Assembly: GCA_009617715.1 (NCBI GenBank)
Contig: VTFK01000298.1
Coordinates: 62,001-126,000 of the forward strand
Source: Plectrocnemia conspersa
Lineage: Eukaryota > Arthropoda > Insecta > Trichoptera > Polycentropodidae
Length of the DNA stretch: 64,000 bases
Reading direction: 5' to 3'
This document shows positions 42,401 through 57,400 of this stretch, in pieces; positions within the stretch are counted from its first letter, which is position 1, and each line of letters begins with the position of its first letter. A model generated the notes under the pieces. The model searched no databases and was not told the origin of the DNA. It saw only the letters and a program-made list of their open reading frames with translations. The position numbers were made by a program, and so were the translations under genes.

Positions 42401-45400
42401 CCCGCACGGATGACTTGAAGCCTGCAAGGCGGTTAACTCATTAAACCCGAGAGTAAGGCTAGGCGCGCACTAGACAACTTGTATAGGCAGCCAATACATT
42501 ACTATGCGCTGTCTCTGTTTTTTCTTGCTGCGATAGCCAAGTTGTCTAGTGCGCGCCTAGACTGACATGGAATACAGAAAGACATTTGAACGTTTAGCAT
42601 CAGTAAGATACCCTTGTATTAAACAAGGATAAAAGAAAAGAATAATCCCTTCGCACTATTTACGTAGTTTTAATCTGTGTTTACTTTATAACCACATAAG
42701 AGCAATAACACGACCATAAAAACCAAAAATGTTTTGTATTGTAAGGATTGTAAAGAGACAATAAAGATTAAAGTTGTTTTACAAAAAAAAAATTACAATC
42801 GCTGATAAACCAAGGATCAATAGATTTTTTGAAATTCATATTGACAAGTTTAATTTTATAAGTTATGCTGACCAGAGTTAAAACCCTACAAATATGAGTT
42901 GGGAATGCAATACCGATCATACTACACATTTATATATTTTTTATTACGTCGTGTAAGTATTGTTTTATCGTTATTTGTTCAATTGATGAGCATTCTCTAA
43001 AATTTTAATAGAATTTTTTATATACTTACTTTCAAAAAATAAGAAACGGTTCAGTACATTATAAAGACTATTTAATCTAGTTTTACAGCCGAAAATAATA
43101 ATTTAGTGTATGATACTTTGAATATTGATTTACCATATCGCTTATGTAGAAATTTTTTGCCAAAATAAATTTCAGTAAATTGACTTTTTTCTTTAGAGCA
43201 TGATTTCGATAATTTAACGAGCGATGCATAATTGGTGTTCTGGCGTAACAAGTTTTTCAACGCGTACTATGACGTTTGCATTGTATGTTACATTACACAC
43301 TACAGTATAACATTACTCAATGAAATATGGTGTATTTACAGACATTTTTACTACACTTACAGGTGAAGTTTATTGTTAACATTTTAAAGGACATACCAAA
43401 AAGAGTAAAATAATACAAAGTAATTATACCAAAAAATATTAGTGTCTAATATGTTTTATATCTAGTCCTTAAAATACATGTTATTACATATTTTACCTTT
43501 ACTAAATTGATCGACATTGTTCCTTTACGCTTTTGTAAGATTTACAGTGACTAGTCAATTGTTGAACCATTTTTCAATAATTAAAAAATATATTTTAGAC
43601 TATCTATTGCTTGATGGGGAATTTTGTAAGTGATGATCATAAAATAGTAGTATTGTGTTTATGTGGTTTAGTTGGGAAGTAATTCATAAATATTTTAATT
43701 ACTGAAGAACGCCAGCAGATCCTGTCATTGGATTTTACAAATTTTATATAGAAATAAGAATTAATTTAACTTCAGATACATATCTTATAGTGGAATACCC
43801 TCGGGTACTAATTTGCATTATAGGTTTTTCTTAGATAGATTTGTGTTTATTTTCATCTGATGCAATAATGCCGAGACATGGTGATTCTGTGTAAGTAATA
43901 TATTACGTTTTACATTGTTATCAAGTTAGTGTAAGACAACGAATGGAAATTTTATTACGTTTTTATTGATCCGTGCCAATTGTTATAATGGCGTTTACTG
44001 TCTATATTACGTTTGGCAATACGCCATTAAATTACCAAAACAAAAGCACTATTACGATTTGCAATAGTACATAACACTAACGGACTATTTATTTATATAA
44101 GAACAAATTTGCATATCCATGGAGCTGCCATTGCGCAAAACGCGAGCGGGAAATTACAACGAAATTTCGCTAAGATAAGAGAGAACTCGCAACGTAAAAT
44201 TCGACACTTTTCCGCCGTTGCGTAGGCCTGTGGTTCCACGAATGGGATTAGTGGGTGTCAAAACACTATTCGTTTAGCACTGAGGCAGCAATGCGCGGTT
44301 GCTCAATCAACGGTGTCTAAGATGTAATTAATTTTCAGCTCTTACCCAGTCAGAGATTCTAAATCTTTCCAGTTCATGGCACGAGGCGGCTGCGTCAGCG
44401 CGGCGACACAGCTCCCGATGACCGCCGTCTTTGACCCTTGCCAAAAAGTGCGCTAATTCCAGTGCTTCTGCGACTAGGGCTCGACACACGGCTTGGTAGT
44501 GCATTGCGGCACCACGACCGGCATGCCACGCACAACGCTGAAAAAATAAATAAAAATATTAGCATAATAATATAGAGAATAATATAACAAACTGTTTGAT
44601 ACAAATTAAACTTTGTTTTTAAAAATATTATTTTTTAGAGATTGTGAATTCGTTAAAGGACTTTATATTTTCTTATTCCGAAAGAATAAGTCTCAATTTT
44701 TAAAAAGACAGTAGTTTGTAGGGGAAAGGTTAGTGAAATATGAGGGATGAGGTAAAATTTCCAATCTTAATTCGTTTAATTTTGCAACAGTAGTTATTGG
44801 TCAATTATCATAGAACACTATCGCCATGATTGTTTACTAACATCTGTATTGTATGGTCATGGTTTAATTTCTATACAATATGATTCTGCTGTAATAATCT
44901 CGCCTAGTTTGAGAAACGATCGACAAATATTTCTTCCAGAATACCACCATACTGTCGTTTATATTTGAGCTTCTTTGCTATTTAACCATCGTTCTGATTT
45001 CTTCTAGTTAGCATCGATTCTCTATCAATTTCTTATCATGTTGTAATTCTTATCAATAATGACTCAGTAAGTCATGCGGTACATTTTTGTCCATTTTTCA
45101 CTTTTCTATGTAATTTAGATGTCATTAAACGATTACAAGAAAAACCTCTAAATGTTAAGAATAGTTGTTTGTGGATTAGTTATTTTTTTTATCAATATAT
45201 GCAGTCTTTCACGATACTCATTTTCAAGTGTAAAATCTCAGATGAAAAAATTCCCACAACAACATATTACAATTCTCTGACTAACAGAACCTTCACCAAA
45301 TCTAAAATTGATATTTACTGTGGCCTGCGCGGCATTGTGTTTCAGTTTAAACTCGTAAATAAAAAGAATACGTGAATATTTTGTCCACAACATAATGAAT

Positions 45401-48400
45401 AGGAGTCCATAAAAAACTAATCTAACTGCGAATTAGACAAAAAATATAGATAACACCCTTCGCGAATTAAAAGAAAATATAGTTATTTATTTTTTCATCT
45501 TCTTCCAGTCAAAGTCCATTTCCGACAGGGTTAAAATCGGCCACCTGATATGGAACAACTTATACTATGGTAATAATCACTTGGAAAGCACAACGCACGA
45601 ACGTGCTTCGGAGCAAAAAACTTGTTACGACTAGAACTAAAGGGTTCCATCCTAAATAACACGCAAGGATTCTCCGGTGCATTGAATGAATATTTCTTTG
45701 TTATGAAACGGTCATGAGAAACAATATACCACCGGAAGACCAATAGCACCGTTCGGAGACAACATCTCGCCATTCATAGTCTGTCGCAATATGTAATATA
45801 AGTTAATAAAATTCTGATTAGTTTTCACCTGCGTCTTACTGGCTGCGAAGTCACACCCCTTAGGGTTACCAAAACTTTAAAATTTCTTTGCTAATTATAA
45901 TTAATATTTATATCCTTTTTAATGATAAGGAATCTTTTAACGTTTTCTGGTTATTTATTATTTATTACTTTTCCAGATAAACATTTTTTCTCGAGGGCTT
46001 ATGATTTTGATTATAATTATAACTTGCAATAAGTAATTTTACGTTTTCACAATATATACACACGATATGTGGCACGCATTGAGAAATTTAATGATTTCTT
46101 ATTTAAAACAGATAACTAATATAGGTATGTAACTACTTTGGGAACTACTTTTTTTATGACAAATATAGTTCTAAAAAATATGATTTATGTCATACCTATG
46201 TTGATACTTAATTTTAACCATAAATTAAATTTATTTAGGAAAGCAACTAATAAAAGTTAAAAGTTAACCTCTGTTTTACATAGTTCATGCTTTGAAATTA
46301 AATATTTTTTTCCTAGTAAAATTTTATAATTAACTAAAAAGAAAAATACTGTGACAAAAAAAACGTAGAATGCGCAAAAACTGCGGTTTTATTTAATGCA
46401 TTGAGATGAAGAACAGTAAGATATTTTATAGTTCTCTTATGTTTTTCACAAACAAAATTTTCAACACTTGATCTACGTACACTTTCTTTTCTGACATATA
46501 TGTAAAACTGAGTTTTTTAATATATATATCGGAATTGTGGTAACAGAGTGGCATTATTAATCATTACACACAAAAATGGAGTTAACAAATTTACACTTTA
46601 TTCTGAGAAGGCAGGCAAATATTTTTTTACTTTAAAACTTTTGTTGTAAAAACACAAAAGACATCAATTCGAATTCCACATATATAAACCCAAATTTATA
46701 TCGTGTTTGAAGATATTTATACTTTTAATTCCGATCAATCATCGCAGATTGGTTTTCTTAGCATTCCCTACTGTCATGGATAAATGTCGTAGTGATTAAT
46801 CTAGCAAAATACTTTAATAAAATATGTACATATAAAAAAAAATTCAACTGTTTTATTACGACCTTAAAATCATCGATATATTGCTGATTTTGTGACCTCA
46901 TTTGCGTTACCAATTCGTTGGTAATCTCCCAGATATAATCGAATAAAACGCACTCATGTATACATGTTTATAATCTCGAGTAAAAAGCTTGAGATACAAA
47001 CGAATTACCTGTGCATTGTTCTGTCCGAGCACACAACATCTTTGATGCGCTACCTGGCAAGAGAACATAGCGGATTACTTCCTGCATTGGCCAATTAGGC
47101 CTCATCCAGGAAGTAGACGTTCAGCGAACTGCCCAGCAGCACAGCAGCAGCAGCATGTAACCTAATAGCTTTTCACTTCACCAGCATTTGACATTTCCAT
47201 TGGCTCCCGCGACAATAAATTTCAATTACATCTCGAAATTCGTGCACTCGCGAAAAGGTCTCTCAAATTCATTAACCGCCTTTAGAGGTACAGAATATGA
47301 ATAACGTTTATCGCTCGCGAATCAAATACAGGAATGCGGCCGTTAGGAGTGGGCACTTGCGATGTATGGGTCATTAGTCACCTCTCGCGGTGTCCTCGAA
47401 GCTTTCCGCGACTGTGACGCAACATCGTGACGCCCATCAGCTCCCGAGCTTTCGCAATGCGAGCTTTCGTCGCGTGCGACAAAATACGTCACGATTGGTT
47501 CTGGCATGCCTTAACCGATTGAATGGTGGAGGTTAACGCGGGTATGTGCGTAAAAAATATACACAAACAACAATGAATGATTGACGTTTGACCCTAATGG
47601 TAATTGTTTGTGGAATGTAACGCGCTGCGTATGAGCGCATGAAGGCTTTTGGCGCTTGTCAAAATATGCGATTAGTGCGTGCCGTATGAACACGATTTAT
47701 CATTGTAATATGATGATTTGAAATTTATGAACATTCATAAAATAGAAAGAGGTAAGTATACTGATATTTGAAGATCCATTAATCCTACAAAAAATATAAA
47801 ACGCACGGAGGTACTAAGAAAAAAAATATGAAAATTCCAGATATTACTTAAGCATTTAAATTTGCGATTGACTTCTGACATATTTAGATCAACCCTTTAT
47901 ATATTTGTAAAAATATACGCTAATAACTTATTATGATGTCATAAAGATCCGCGTTTTTTTCCGAGTCTAACTTTTTGGTAATCGTTTCATTGAAACCACA
48001 CCAGCGACTCACTTGTTGATTATTTTTTTAAAACAGAGTAATTTTTAAAGCATTTTAAGATTAATTTTTTTAAGTATTTTTTTAATTCTTAAAGATTATT
48101 GTACTAGCATAATTTAGTCAAACCAGTATTTTATACATATTTTTAGAAAAAAATACTGACGAAAAATAACACGTGACTCACGAATTAGTCACTGGCGTTT
48201 AAAGGGTTAAGAACAGTCATCCTATTTTTATTATGAAGCAGAAGGCTTTCTATTTATTTTTTTATTCTTAATGTTATTTTTACTATTACAAATTCACGAC
48301 CCCTTTGAGATTTTTCATACGCAAGTCAATCAATTTAACGTGCCTTGTAAAATATGTAATATGTAAATAAATATTATACAAGTGTAGTGAAATATTCATT

Positions 48401-51400
48401 ATTTAAAAGTAAAAATAAATTTAAAGGCCATTCTATTGATTATTTTAAGCAATTGAAAATAAATATCAACTATAAGCTGCAGAAGGGCATCGATTACAAT
48501 TTTTCGAGCTCTAGTTTTTTTTGCTCCAGATGACGTTAATGCATTGCACATTATTAGGACCCATCTTTGCGAAATCATCTTTAGTGAGCCGAATCGCTTT
48601 ATATTTACGAAAATATAAAACAATTGTATAAACTAATTAACGAGGGCAGCGAAGCGCAAAAATTGCCACAATTACAAGTGCCGTTTTCACGGCTAATGTC
48701 AGGAAGTCAAATCACGTATTTCTGTCCGTCAAACTCTAGAGAAAAAAATATTTTTTGCCAACATTTTTACCTACATCCGTATATGCGTGTGAAGGAGTTA
48801 GCTTAAAAAAAGCGCCAAATCCACTTCAACTAATCTTCAGAAAGCATCAATCAATATCTATGACGACGAGCATTACATAACAAAGCGCGCGACGTCGTTG
48901 ACCGTGATGGAAAAAAAGTTCTTTGACAATGCTCTCACAATTGTCGAAAGAGAAAAATTGGGTACGATTTGGGTTTTTGCTCTATTTTTCCGGCACGGTC
49001 GTTTGATAGGCATTCGCATTCCATGTAGAATTAGCCGTGGGTAAAATTTTAGATTTGGGCAACAAAAAACGAACAATCGAAAGCGAAGAGTCGGAAAAAA
49101 CGTGTAACACAATGACTTCTGGATAGACGTAATAATTACTGAGATCACGAAGATTATGTGAAGTCTAAATCTACCGAAATGGTAACCTTGAATAATTTAG
49201 TAAAGGAATTTTATACAAATAATAAACTCGCTAGTGGATGTTGATAGGAAGCTACTGTTACTAAATAATAACGCACATGAGCAATATATCACCTGACGGC
49301 AAAAACCGAACCTTTTAAAATTTAATAAAAATTGTAAGAAAAATCTGGTTAATTGAAAAGTTACAAATGTCTAGGTTTATGTGAAAGAAGAGATGAAGCG
49401 TAAATTAAATTTATATTACATACACCTATCAACACAGTATTTTTACACATATTACAAAAAAAGATCAGAATATTTATATTTACCAATAATATTTAAAACA
49501 TAATCATAATAACAGCTTATGAATCAGCGATATAATGTAAAAAAGGTGAGACTATAAAACATATCACATTTGTCAAATTCGTTAGTAGCTTCACTTTATT
49601 TAAGATAGAAATTAAAAACGCCACAAGTCATATATTTAAGCTAATTGATATGTTAAGTTTAAAATTTGAGACTATAAAAGAATTAGATTATAAAACCATA
49701 AACTTCCATTAATCGCCAATAAATCAAACTGACAGCTGCCGTTAACGGTTTTGGCCGCATTAAATATTTATTACTTTTTATAAACAGATAATCTCTCGAG
49801 TAAATTTCCATCAATCAATCATTAAAAGCACGTTTGTCAAAACTATGAAGAAATTTCGAAAAATGAACTTTGTAAAATAGTTCGTAAAAATGGAACTATA
49901 AATTAACGGAGAAAGCCAAAACTCAAGTACACTACAATATTTAAGGAAAGTGATGTATCATTAATTCTTCTTAAGTTAAATCAAATTTCAATTTCAATAA
50001 TAAGCTTCAGACTTATAATATATATATCACTATTATATTTTCTAAATAAAAAATCTTTTGCGTAGTTAAAAATTAAAATTTAATGGGTTGAAACTGGTAA
50101 CTCTTTATCAGCACTGGATTTTTGTAAATTTTGGAAAGCCAGACAAAAAATTCAAGTCTTAAAAATTCTCAGGAATCGAGACTTTGCTTATCGTTAAAAT
50201 CATAGCAAAAAAATATTTTGATAAATATTTGTACATGAATTTTAATATAAGATTATCGAAAAAGAACACGAAAAAAATGATATATCGACAGATGCATAGA
50301 ATATAGGTTATAATTTAATGAGGATACCAAAGTAGGATCAACTGCCAACATGAAGGGCAGCCTTCGTCGGACTAGATGATAAAGTATTTTTATAATTAAC
50401 TTTTTTTACTATTATTCTTTCATCTATTGTTACCACCCGCGCAGCTTCCAGTCCGCCCAACGTTATCTCGCACACGTGCCTTGAGTGTTCTCATCGCTAA
50501 GCAGCAAGGGCGGATCGCGATTCCGGTTAAGGCAATACCGCAACAACCTGCCTCATTGTGCGTCGTCGAAAGAAGGAGCAGAACAACCTCCGTGCTGTTC
50601 AGCAGCTTCCTCTGGAGGTCCCATATTTGCATTCGGCCACCGTTTGTCCCCGAGGTTACGCCCCAGCAAAGCCAGTTTCGTCACAATGACTCACGCGGCG
50701 AGTGTCTGTAATCGATTTGCTATATTTATATGCTCCCAAGATACATACCCACGTATTACGTAGACAATACGTCGCGTGATAATCTGCAATATTGTCAACG
50801 AAGCGACGGAAAATTCAATTTGCTTTTGGATTTTATCGTAAGGTATTTCTGCGAACTGAAATATGAGAAGATGGACCCAAATAATACGCTATTTACTGTA
50901 TACTTTGGATTATCTAGGCTAAGGCTGAGGACACGGATAATTCGAACAATCAATTTTTATTTGGTTATAATATATGTTATAATTTTTTAATTTATTAAGA
51001 CAATCAAAGATTCTTGTTTTCTTCTGAGAATCTCTCAATAATTATTTTAGAGTTTTATATACATAGTTTATTCGATTTCTCTTTGATCGATACTATTTCA
51101 TAAGAAATAAATGCCGTATTGTTAATTATGTTATTAATAGTATATTTTTTAATTGTACTTTCACTATAACTCCTTTACTCTTATGTTTGAGTGAATAAAA
51201 ACGATATCTGCATCATTCAAGCACTGAAAACCCGATTGACATTTTAAAAATATTTTAAATTTTATAATAATCTGGATAATTCAGATATATATATAACTTG
51301 CTTCAGTCTCTTCAGAATCCATTACATATATTTCCACGTTAGGAAGAATCTTTCTCCATGATCGAACAAGTGATACTGGATTTATTTTTGATCAAGATTG

Positions 51401-54400
51401 TGATATTCCATGTATAGCATTCAATGTCGTCATTTTATCCCATCAAGCCATCATCGTCTTCCTCAGCAAGAATTTCGAGAGAACCGTTTAAATGATAATA
51501 TAACACATTGACTTGTAATATTAGGCAATAAATTTTTGCAACCATAATTCGTTCGTTTTCAATATGCTTCAGATGAGAAGGAGCTTTATCTGTTAATATT
51601 ACTGATTACTGTTCAAGAAATCTCTCACTTTTGATTTTGAACCAATCTCATCCATGCTCCTTTTTGGTTATAATTTATTTATTTATTAAAATTATGACCA
51701 TCGTGGCTTGACAGATTAAATTGTCAAAAGAATAAAATATATTACAATTTTAAAATACATACAAATATATAAATATATACGCACACACACATATAAGTAA
51801 AAATACGAAGAACAGACACAAATCACCGCAACAGGTGTGCATTATCTCACATGAATTGCACCAAAACTCCATATGTGCACAAAAAAAATTATGGACATCG
51901 CCAGAGAAGATTTGGCAAGTGCTCTAGTTCTAAACTTCACAGACAAGAACAGTGGACGCGACTGAGAACTATAACCACCTTCCGAAGCACACATTTGGAG
52001 CTACTTAAGCACTGATGGGTTGTCTACCATGCCTTTGATCAATTGACAAAAGTGTTTAAACTGTTTAAATATTATTTAGCATTTACTGTATGATATGAAC
52101 GCAATAACATAAATAAATTGCACAAAACGATTATTTACATGAGTAAATAACCCATAAATAAGATTCTGAACCGAAACGATATGCATAAAATTGCATAATA
52201 CAAATAACAACAACAACGATCGTTGTTGATTAATTTCACGCGTTGTTAACCGATTAAATCAAACGTAATATGTTCAACGATTCGCACAATTACTGTGTCA
52301 TCTGCAGGCATTGAATTTCTGAATAGTAAATACATTTCAATAACTAAATATCGCCTTAATCGATTCGTTTTGGAGAAAATCGTTTGTTTCACTTATTAAA
52401 TAAATTGTGAAATTAAATTAAACTTTCCACCGAATTAAATTTAACCAGTCGATGATGAATTGTGCGTACGAAATTTGTAATTCGCTCGAAAATCATCATT
52501 ATTATAATAAGACGCAAGTTTTCCTTTTTTGCGTATTCTGTCACGGTGTTTCGATTTACGAAGGCGATGAGAAAAGCTAGCTTTTAGCGGCGGGTATAGT
52601 TTATGTTTAACTTATGTTTGATTAACTGTTTGGCGTGCTGAGATACGTCCGATTGATACGATCGATGGTTTAATTCGTCGGTAAAGAAGATATCGATTAA
52701 ATTGTAGCCATAGCGTATTAATAAATTACTTATTAATTTAGTGAATGGATATTTACTAGGCGATCGGGTTCTTATTGTTCTTGTGCGTGTGTTGAGCTAA
52801 TTCAGGTTCAAGTTTTTCGAATTATATTAACGAGCTTTCAATTGTATTTAATTGGCAGTATATTTCAAATGCTAATGTGCAATAAAGTTACTACGACGTG
52901 AAAAATATAAATACGTCGAAATAGTTTTACAATATGAAAATAATAATAATTTAATTAAATAGAAACTAGTATTTAATATATAATATTGAATTTTTCATTA
53001 AGTAATATAATTTATATTACAAAAATGCGGAAACATAATTATATAAAAAAAATAGTTACCACAAGTATCAAGGAAATTATTATAAAATTAAATAATATTT
53101 ACCTTGGGGGATTCAAAATCATTGTTTTGACACAAGGAAATTTAAAGAACGTATATATAAATAGAAAATAACAATAACATCTGCAGTTTTAAAGACGACA
53201 AATTGTGTTAATGCATGATTTACGATCACCAATTATTTTCATCGACAGTAATAAAATACATGAATAATTTATTCCTTCAATCGATTCGATCTTTCACGCT
53301 GAAAAACCAATAAAAAAAAAACAAGTATATCCATATGTAAATATTCATTAATAAATTACGTTGATTATTACACTTTTTCCTTACAAATTGACCACTAAAT
53401 CTCCATTGATTTGTAACGCGACGCTATTTTTTCTCTCTACGCCGAATCGATAATGCAAATCGTATTTAGCTTATTTAAGATTGAATTAGCATAGGCGTTC
53501 GATAAAACAGCTAAAATTCGCACAAAATGATATACGATAGCTGCTTCGCTCGAATTATAATAACATTAACATATTACGCCGCGAGTTATCGAAGAAAATT
53601 TATAATTCAATACGTATAACCGTATAATAAAAATCGAAACGATCAATTAACCGTATGCCATATAAAATAAAAATATTAATTTTAATTGAATGTCCATATA
53701 CCAAAAATAATATCCGATTACGCGCGATTTCTAAAATAATTAATTGAGCGTACAATTCCTTAATAAATTATTTTATAATATATCCGCATATCTCACAAGG
53801 GTATGCCGTGTAGTATTAAATTATATTATTAATGCGAAGGCCGCTAATAAATCGTTATTGTCTTTATGCGCTGAAAGTGCATCGCCCACGAAATTAATAC
53901 TATTCGATCTCGAGATCGATCTTCGATTTTGAGACACGCTGATTCGTATTATTTTTTGTTTCAAATTAAAAGTTCTATATATCTTAGATGTAAATCGATT
54001 CAGTCATAAATATAGACTCTCAAACCTCCGCTTTATTATTGTTACTGTTTTTTTATTGTGGTCTGTTACAAGGCCAAGGATCTGCAATTAGATTCTAGTT
54101 GCATAATGTCATTCCATGACTCAATCTATGGTAATCTGTTTAATGAAATAATAACTTTCTAATACAATACAATCAAGATGTGACCTATTTTTCTCCGTTA
54201 TTTTTTGAAAAATCACGATTGTTCCATCGAGGGTTGAGAAATTCACGTTTTTTACATTTAACATTAGTGTAAAAGTCGTTCGATTGTATCTTAAATACGA
54301 AGTTTTTTAAAATATGTTATTAGACGTTATGTAATTAACGACTAGATTTCAAAGTATAAGTCAAAATCGTAGTGTAGATAACATAACATTTAAATAAAAT

Positions 54401-57400
54401 CATATGGAGAAAAAAAATAATGATCGTCATAGAAAAAAGTTGATTACTAACTACTAAATTAAATAGTATCATAAAATATAAGCTTATTCAAGCATGTTTT
54501 TTTTAATGTATTAAATTAATAATAAAGATTAAAATGTATTAAATCCCATGACAAAAGTAGATCTTTGTTAATTTTAATATTAGGGGAAATCATGAATTAT
54601 CGAAGTGAGATATAAAGATATTAAAAAAATGCAATAGTGTATTTATAGATTAAACTTTCAATCACCTGTAAATGCCGAAATTTAAATTGTAAATAAATAT
54701 ATTATTTTTTTAGTGGATATAAGATACTATATGAGCTCATTTTTAGAGAATTTTTAATACCAGATATGTACGACCTAACACAATTTTAAATAATCATTAT
54801 GATATTCATCCGCGAGATAAGGAAAATCTAGGTAAATCTAATCTGTGATGATTGATCGGAATTATAATTATATAATAGTCACTAATTCCGATCTCCCAGA
54901 CACGATAGAAATATACACGTAAATAATAACTTTTATTAGAAAATAATCCTAGCTTTATACAATAGACTACAAAAAACAATGCGATTTTTACTAAGTAGTT
55001 CTTCATTTCGAGAATGTCTCAAAAAAATATCAAACAAGAATTTTTATTTCTCAAGAAATTTGCTGATTAAACGATAATTTTCAAAGCAGCTTTTCTCATT
55101 CAAAATTAAATTTTTACAAATATTTTTAAATGTGTCACAACTGCTGCATAAAAAGGGTAAGTCCGTGCCAGATGTTTGAAAATATACAAGCTTTCCCGCA
55201 ATTTTTAATTTTTTTTTTACTTTTGTATTCTAAAAACTGCATTGATAATCAAATAAACCGCTCCGCGTGGGAATCAGAAGATTGAAAAAATGTATGTGAG
55301 CTTCGATAGAGTTACGTAATAAAATTTGCCTGTGAAAAAGATGTTTAAACTGTATCCTGTTCGAAATATTAAAAATGTAAAATAGTAACAGCTGTTTTTG
55401 ACAAGTTTATCTGCCATTCGGGAATTAATACGGGAGCCCAAAAAGATACTCTAAAATCAATCGAAGTAGATCGATCCGTTCTGTTCCTTTAATTATTCAC
55501 GTCTATTATAACATCATTATCATCAAAAATTAAAAAATTAAATAAATAAAAAGAAATTAAAAACATCCAGTTCTAATCGGTTATAAGACGAATAATAATA
55601 AAAAAAAAGTAAAATAATAACGTGATCAGTTTGTTATGTACTATTATGGTAATGCTTTCTGCTTTTGAACATTCCATTTCTCCTCTAAAGCAGGTATTAA
55701 ATGATCTGATATTTTACTTCTAATAAAACAGAAAAAATACCTCTGCCTAAGTATCTCAATGAAGCTGCGACTGAAAAGTCTAAAATAAAAATAAAAATCT
55801 AAGCACAGGTGAACAAATATAAACATATTTTAACTGCATGATACATTCTGAAACTAAACTGTTTTTTAAGTTTATTGTTAAAACTTATTAAAATCAAATA
55901 AAATACACAAGATGAATATTTTTGCGAGCAATACTAATTTATTTATACATTTTAAGTTGTATTAGAATAATTAACTACCTCATTTTTTATTCGTTATTAT
56001 ATTTTTAATTTCGGTACTTTCTTAATTTTATCTTGGAATCTCGCGATAAGAAAAACAAGATAGATAAAAAAGCAAAGTTGTCATAGGACCAAGAAAACTA
56101 TCCAATAATGCAGATGACATCGAATTTATATATGGTAAATCGGAAGATTTGATTTACAAAATATATAAGTATTAAAATATTTGATCAATTAAAAAGCAGC
56201 AGTGTTTTTAAGAGGGAATATTGGAATATTTATAACGTATATTTAGGGCGTATTAAAATGTCAGAAATAGATTAGAAAATGTAAATAAATAAATATTATG
56301 TGAGCCTGGAACTATGAAAGCAAATGAAAATATAATAATATAATATTGCGAGATATAATAACAAAGACTGCAAGATGCCTAACATTATTTTAAGAGCATT
56401 TCTATTTTATACATAATGCATAAATAAAAAAAGCATCGGAAAACTATGTAGTTGTGATGGGTTATAAAATATCTAAAGACAACCTTACAAAAATGGACCG
56501 ATCAGATAAAACAAAAGGCAGGATCTCGTAGTGATTGCGATCTAAGACGTGATAGAGAATATCAAGAGAAGATAACTGCAGTGGTTAGTTATATTCATAG
56601 TACATTCAAATAAAATGTCCAGCAATAACACACCGTTGAATTTCAAATTAACACAGCATCCACACAAAGCGTCTTGCGCAATCGGGCAATTTTGAATAAT
56701 ACGAAAATCTAGAAAGCGACCAGCGCGCGCATTCCTTTGATTGTCGTCCGAAACGAGAAGAACAAGAAGAAGAAGTAGTAGAAGCGCACGTCGAGAAGAA
56801 GATATCAATTTCGGCCGCGGTGAAATATTGGAAGAATGTGGGTAAAAGGTCGCTTTCTTTTCCACAAAATAAATTAATTCCGCGTTCCCTATTTTTGTGT
56901 AATACCCACGCCCACCACACGCGACGGGGTCAATCAGACCCACGGATGAAACCACCGGAAGCGGAAGCGCATCTACGTTATTTTTAACGGTCGCGTGAAA
57001 ACCCTTCACCTCTAACCCACGGTGGTGTACAGTTACGTGAAACAGGTTTAATTTTGTGCTTTCTTCCGAAATAATGTGAATCGAGCCGCGTGTGTAACGC
57101 GTCAAATTAAACATATTTATGGTTTACGGTAGTTTCTCGTATAATGAATCGAAATTGAGCGCTCCACAAAAAATATCTATTGTGGGTGTACTAGAGAGAG
57201 AGAAAAAAACGCAACCGGGCCGATGAAAATGTGTGATTTATGGCAGTGCTCCTTAACGAATCACCTTGCGTGCGAAACGTCGTTTTATTAACACGACGGT
57301 AGTTAATTTTAACGGTGGTTATGTTTTTAGGTTGACTTTCATACATGTGATAAACGTATGTATTCACAGCGGCTCCAAGCACATATATGAATCAAAGTGC

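Larger units (their letters stand above)
38998..44345. other. spire intron within KIND
   Basis: This intron lies between the 44346 and 38825 exons. It contains a possible BTB-like scrap at 39548, dispersed repeat copy C at about 40030-40570, a mariner remnant at 40910-41450, a GC-richer island around 41.8 kb and an inverted-repeat element at 42459-42560. The stretch 42.6-44.1 kb shows nothing recognisable. Confidence 0.7.

Noticed and set aside
45531..45773. 80-codon frame on -
   Set aside because: No recognisable motif on either strand. Flanks are AT-rich without splice signals in a useful phase.
48873..49148. 91-codon frame on -, hydrophobic
   Set aside because: There is no domain, no start context and no conserved-looking pattern. 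It is most likely a chance frame in a slightly GC-richer stretch.
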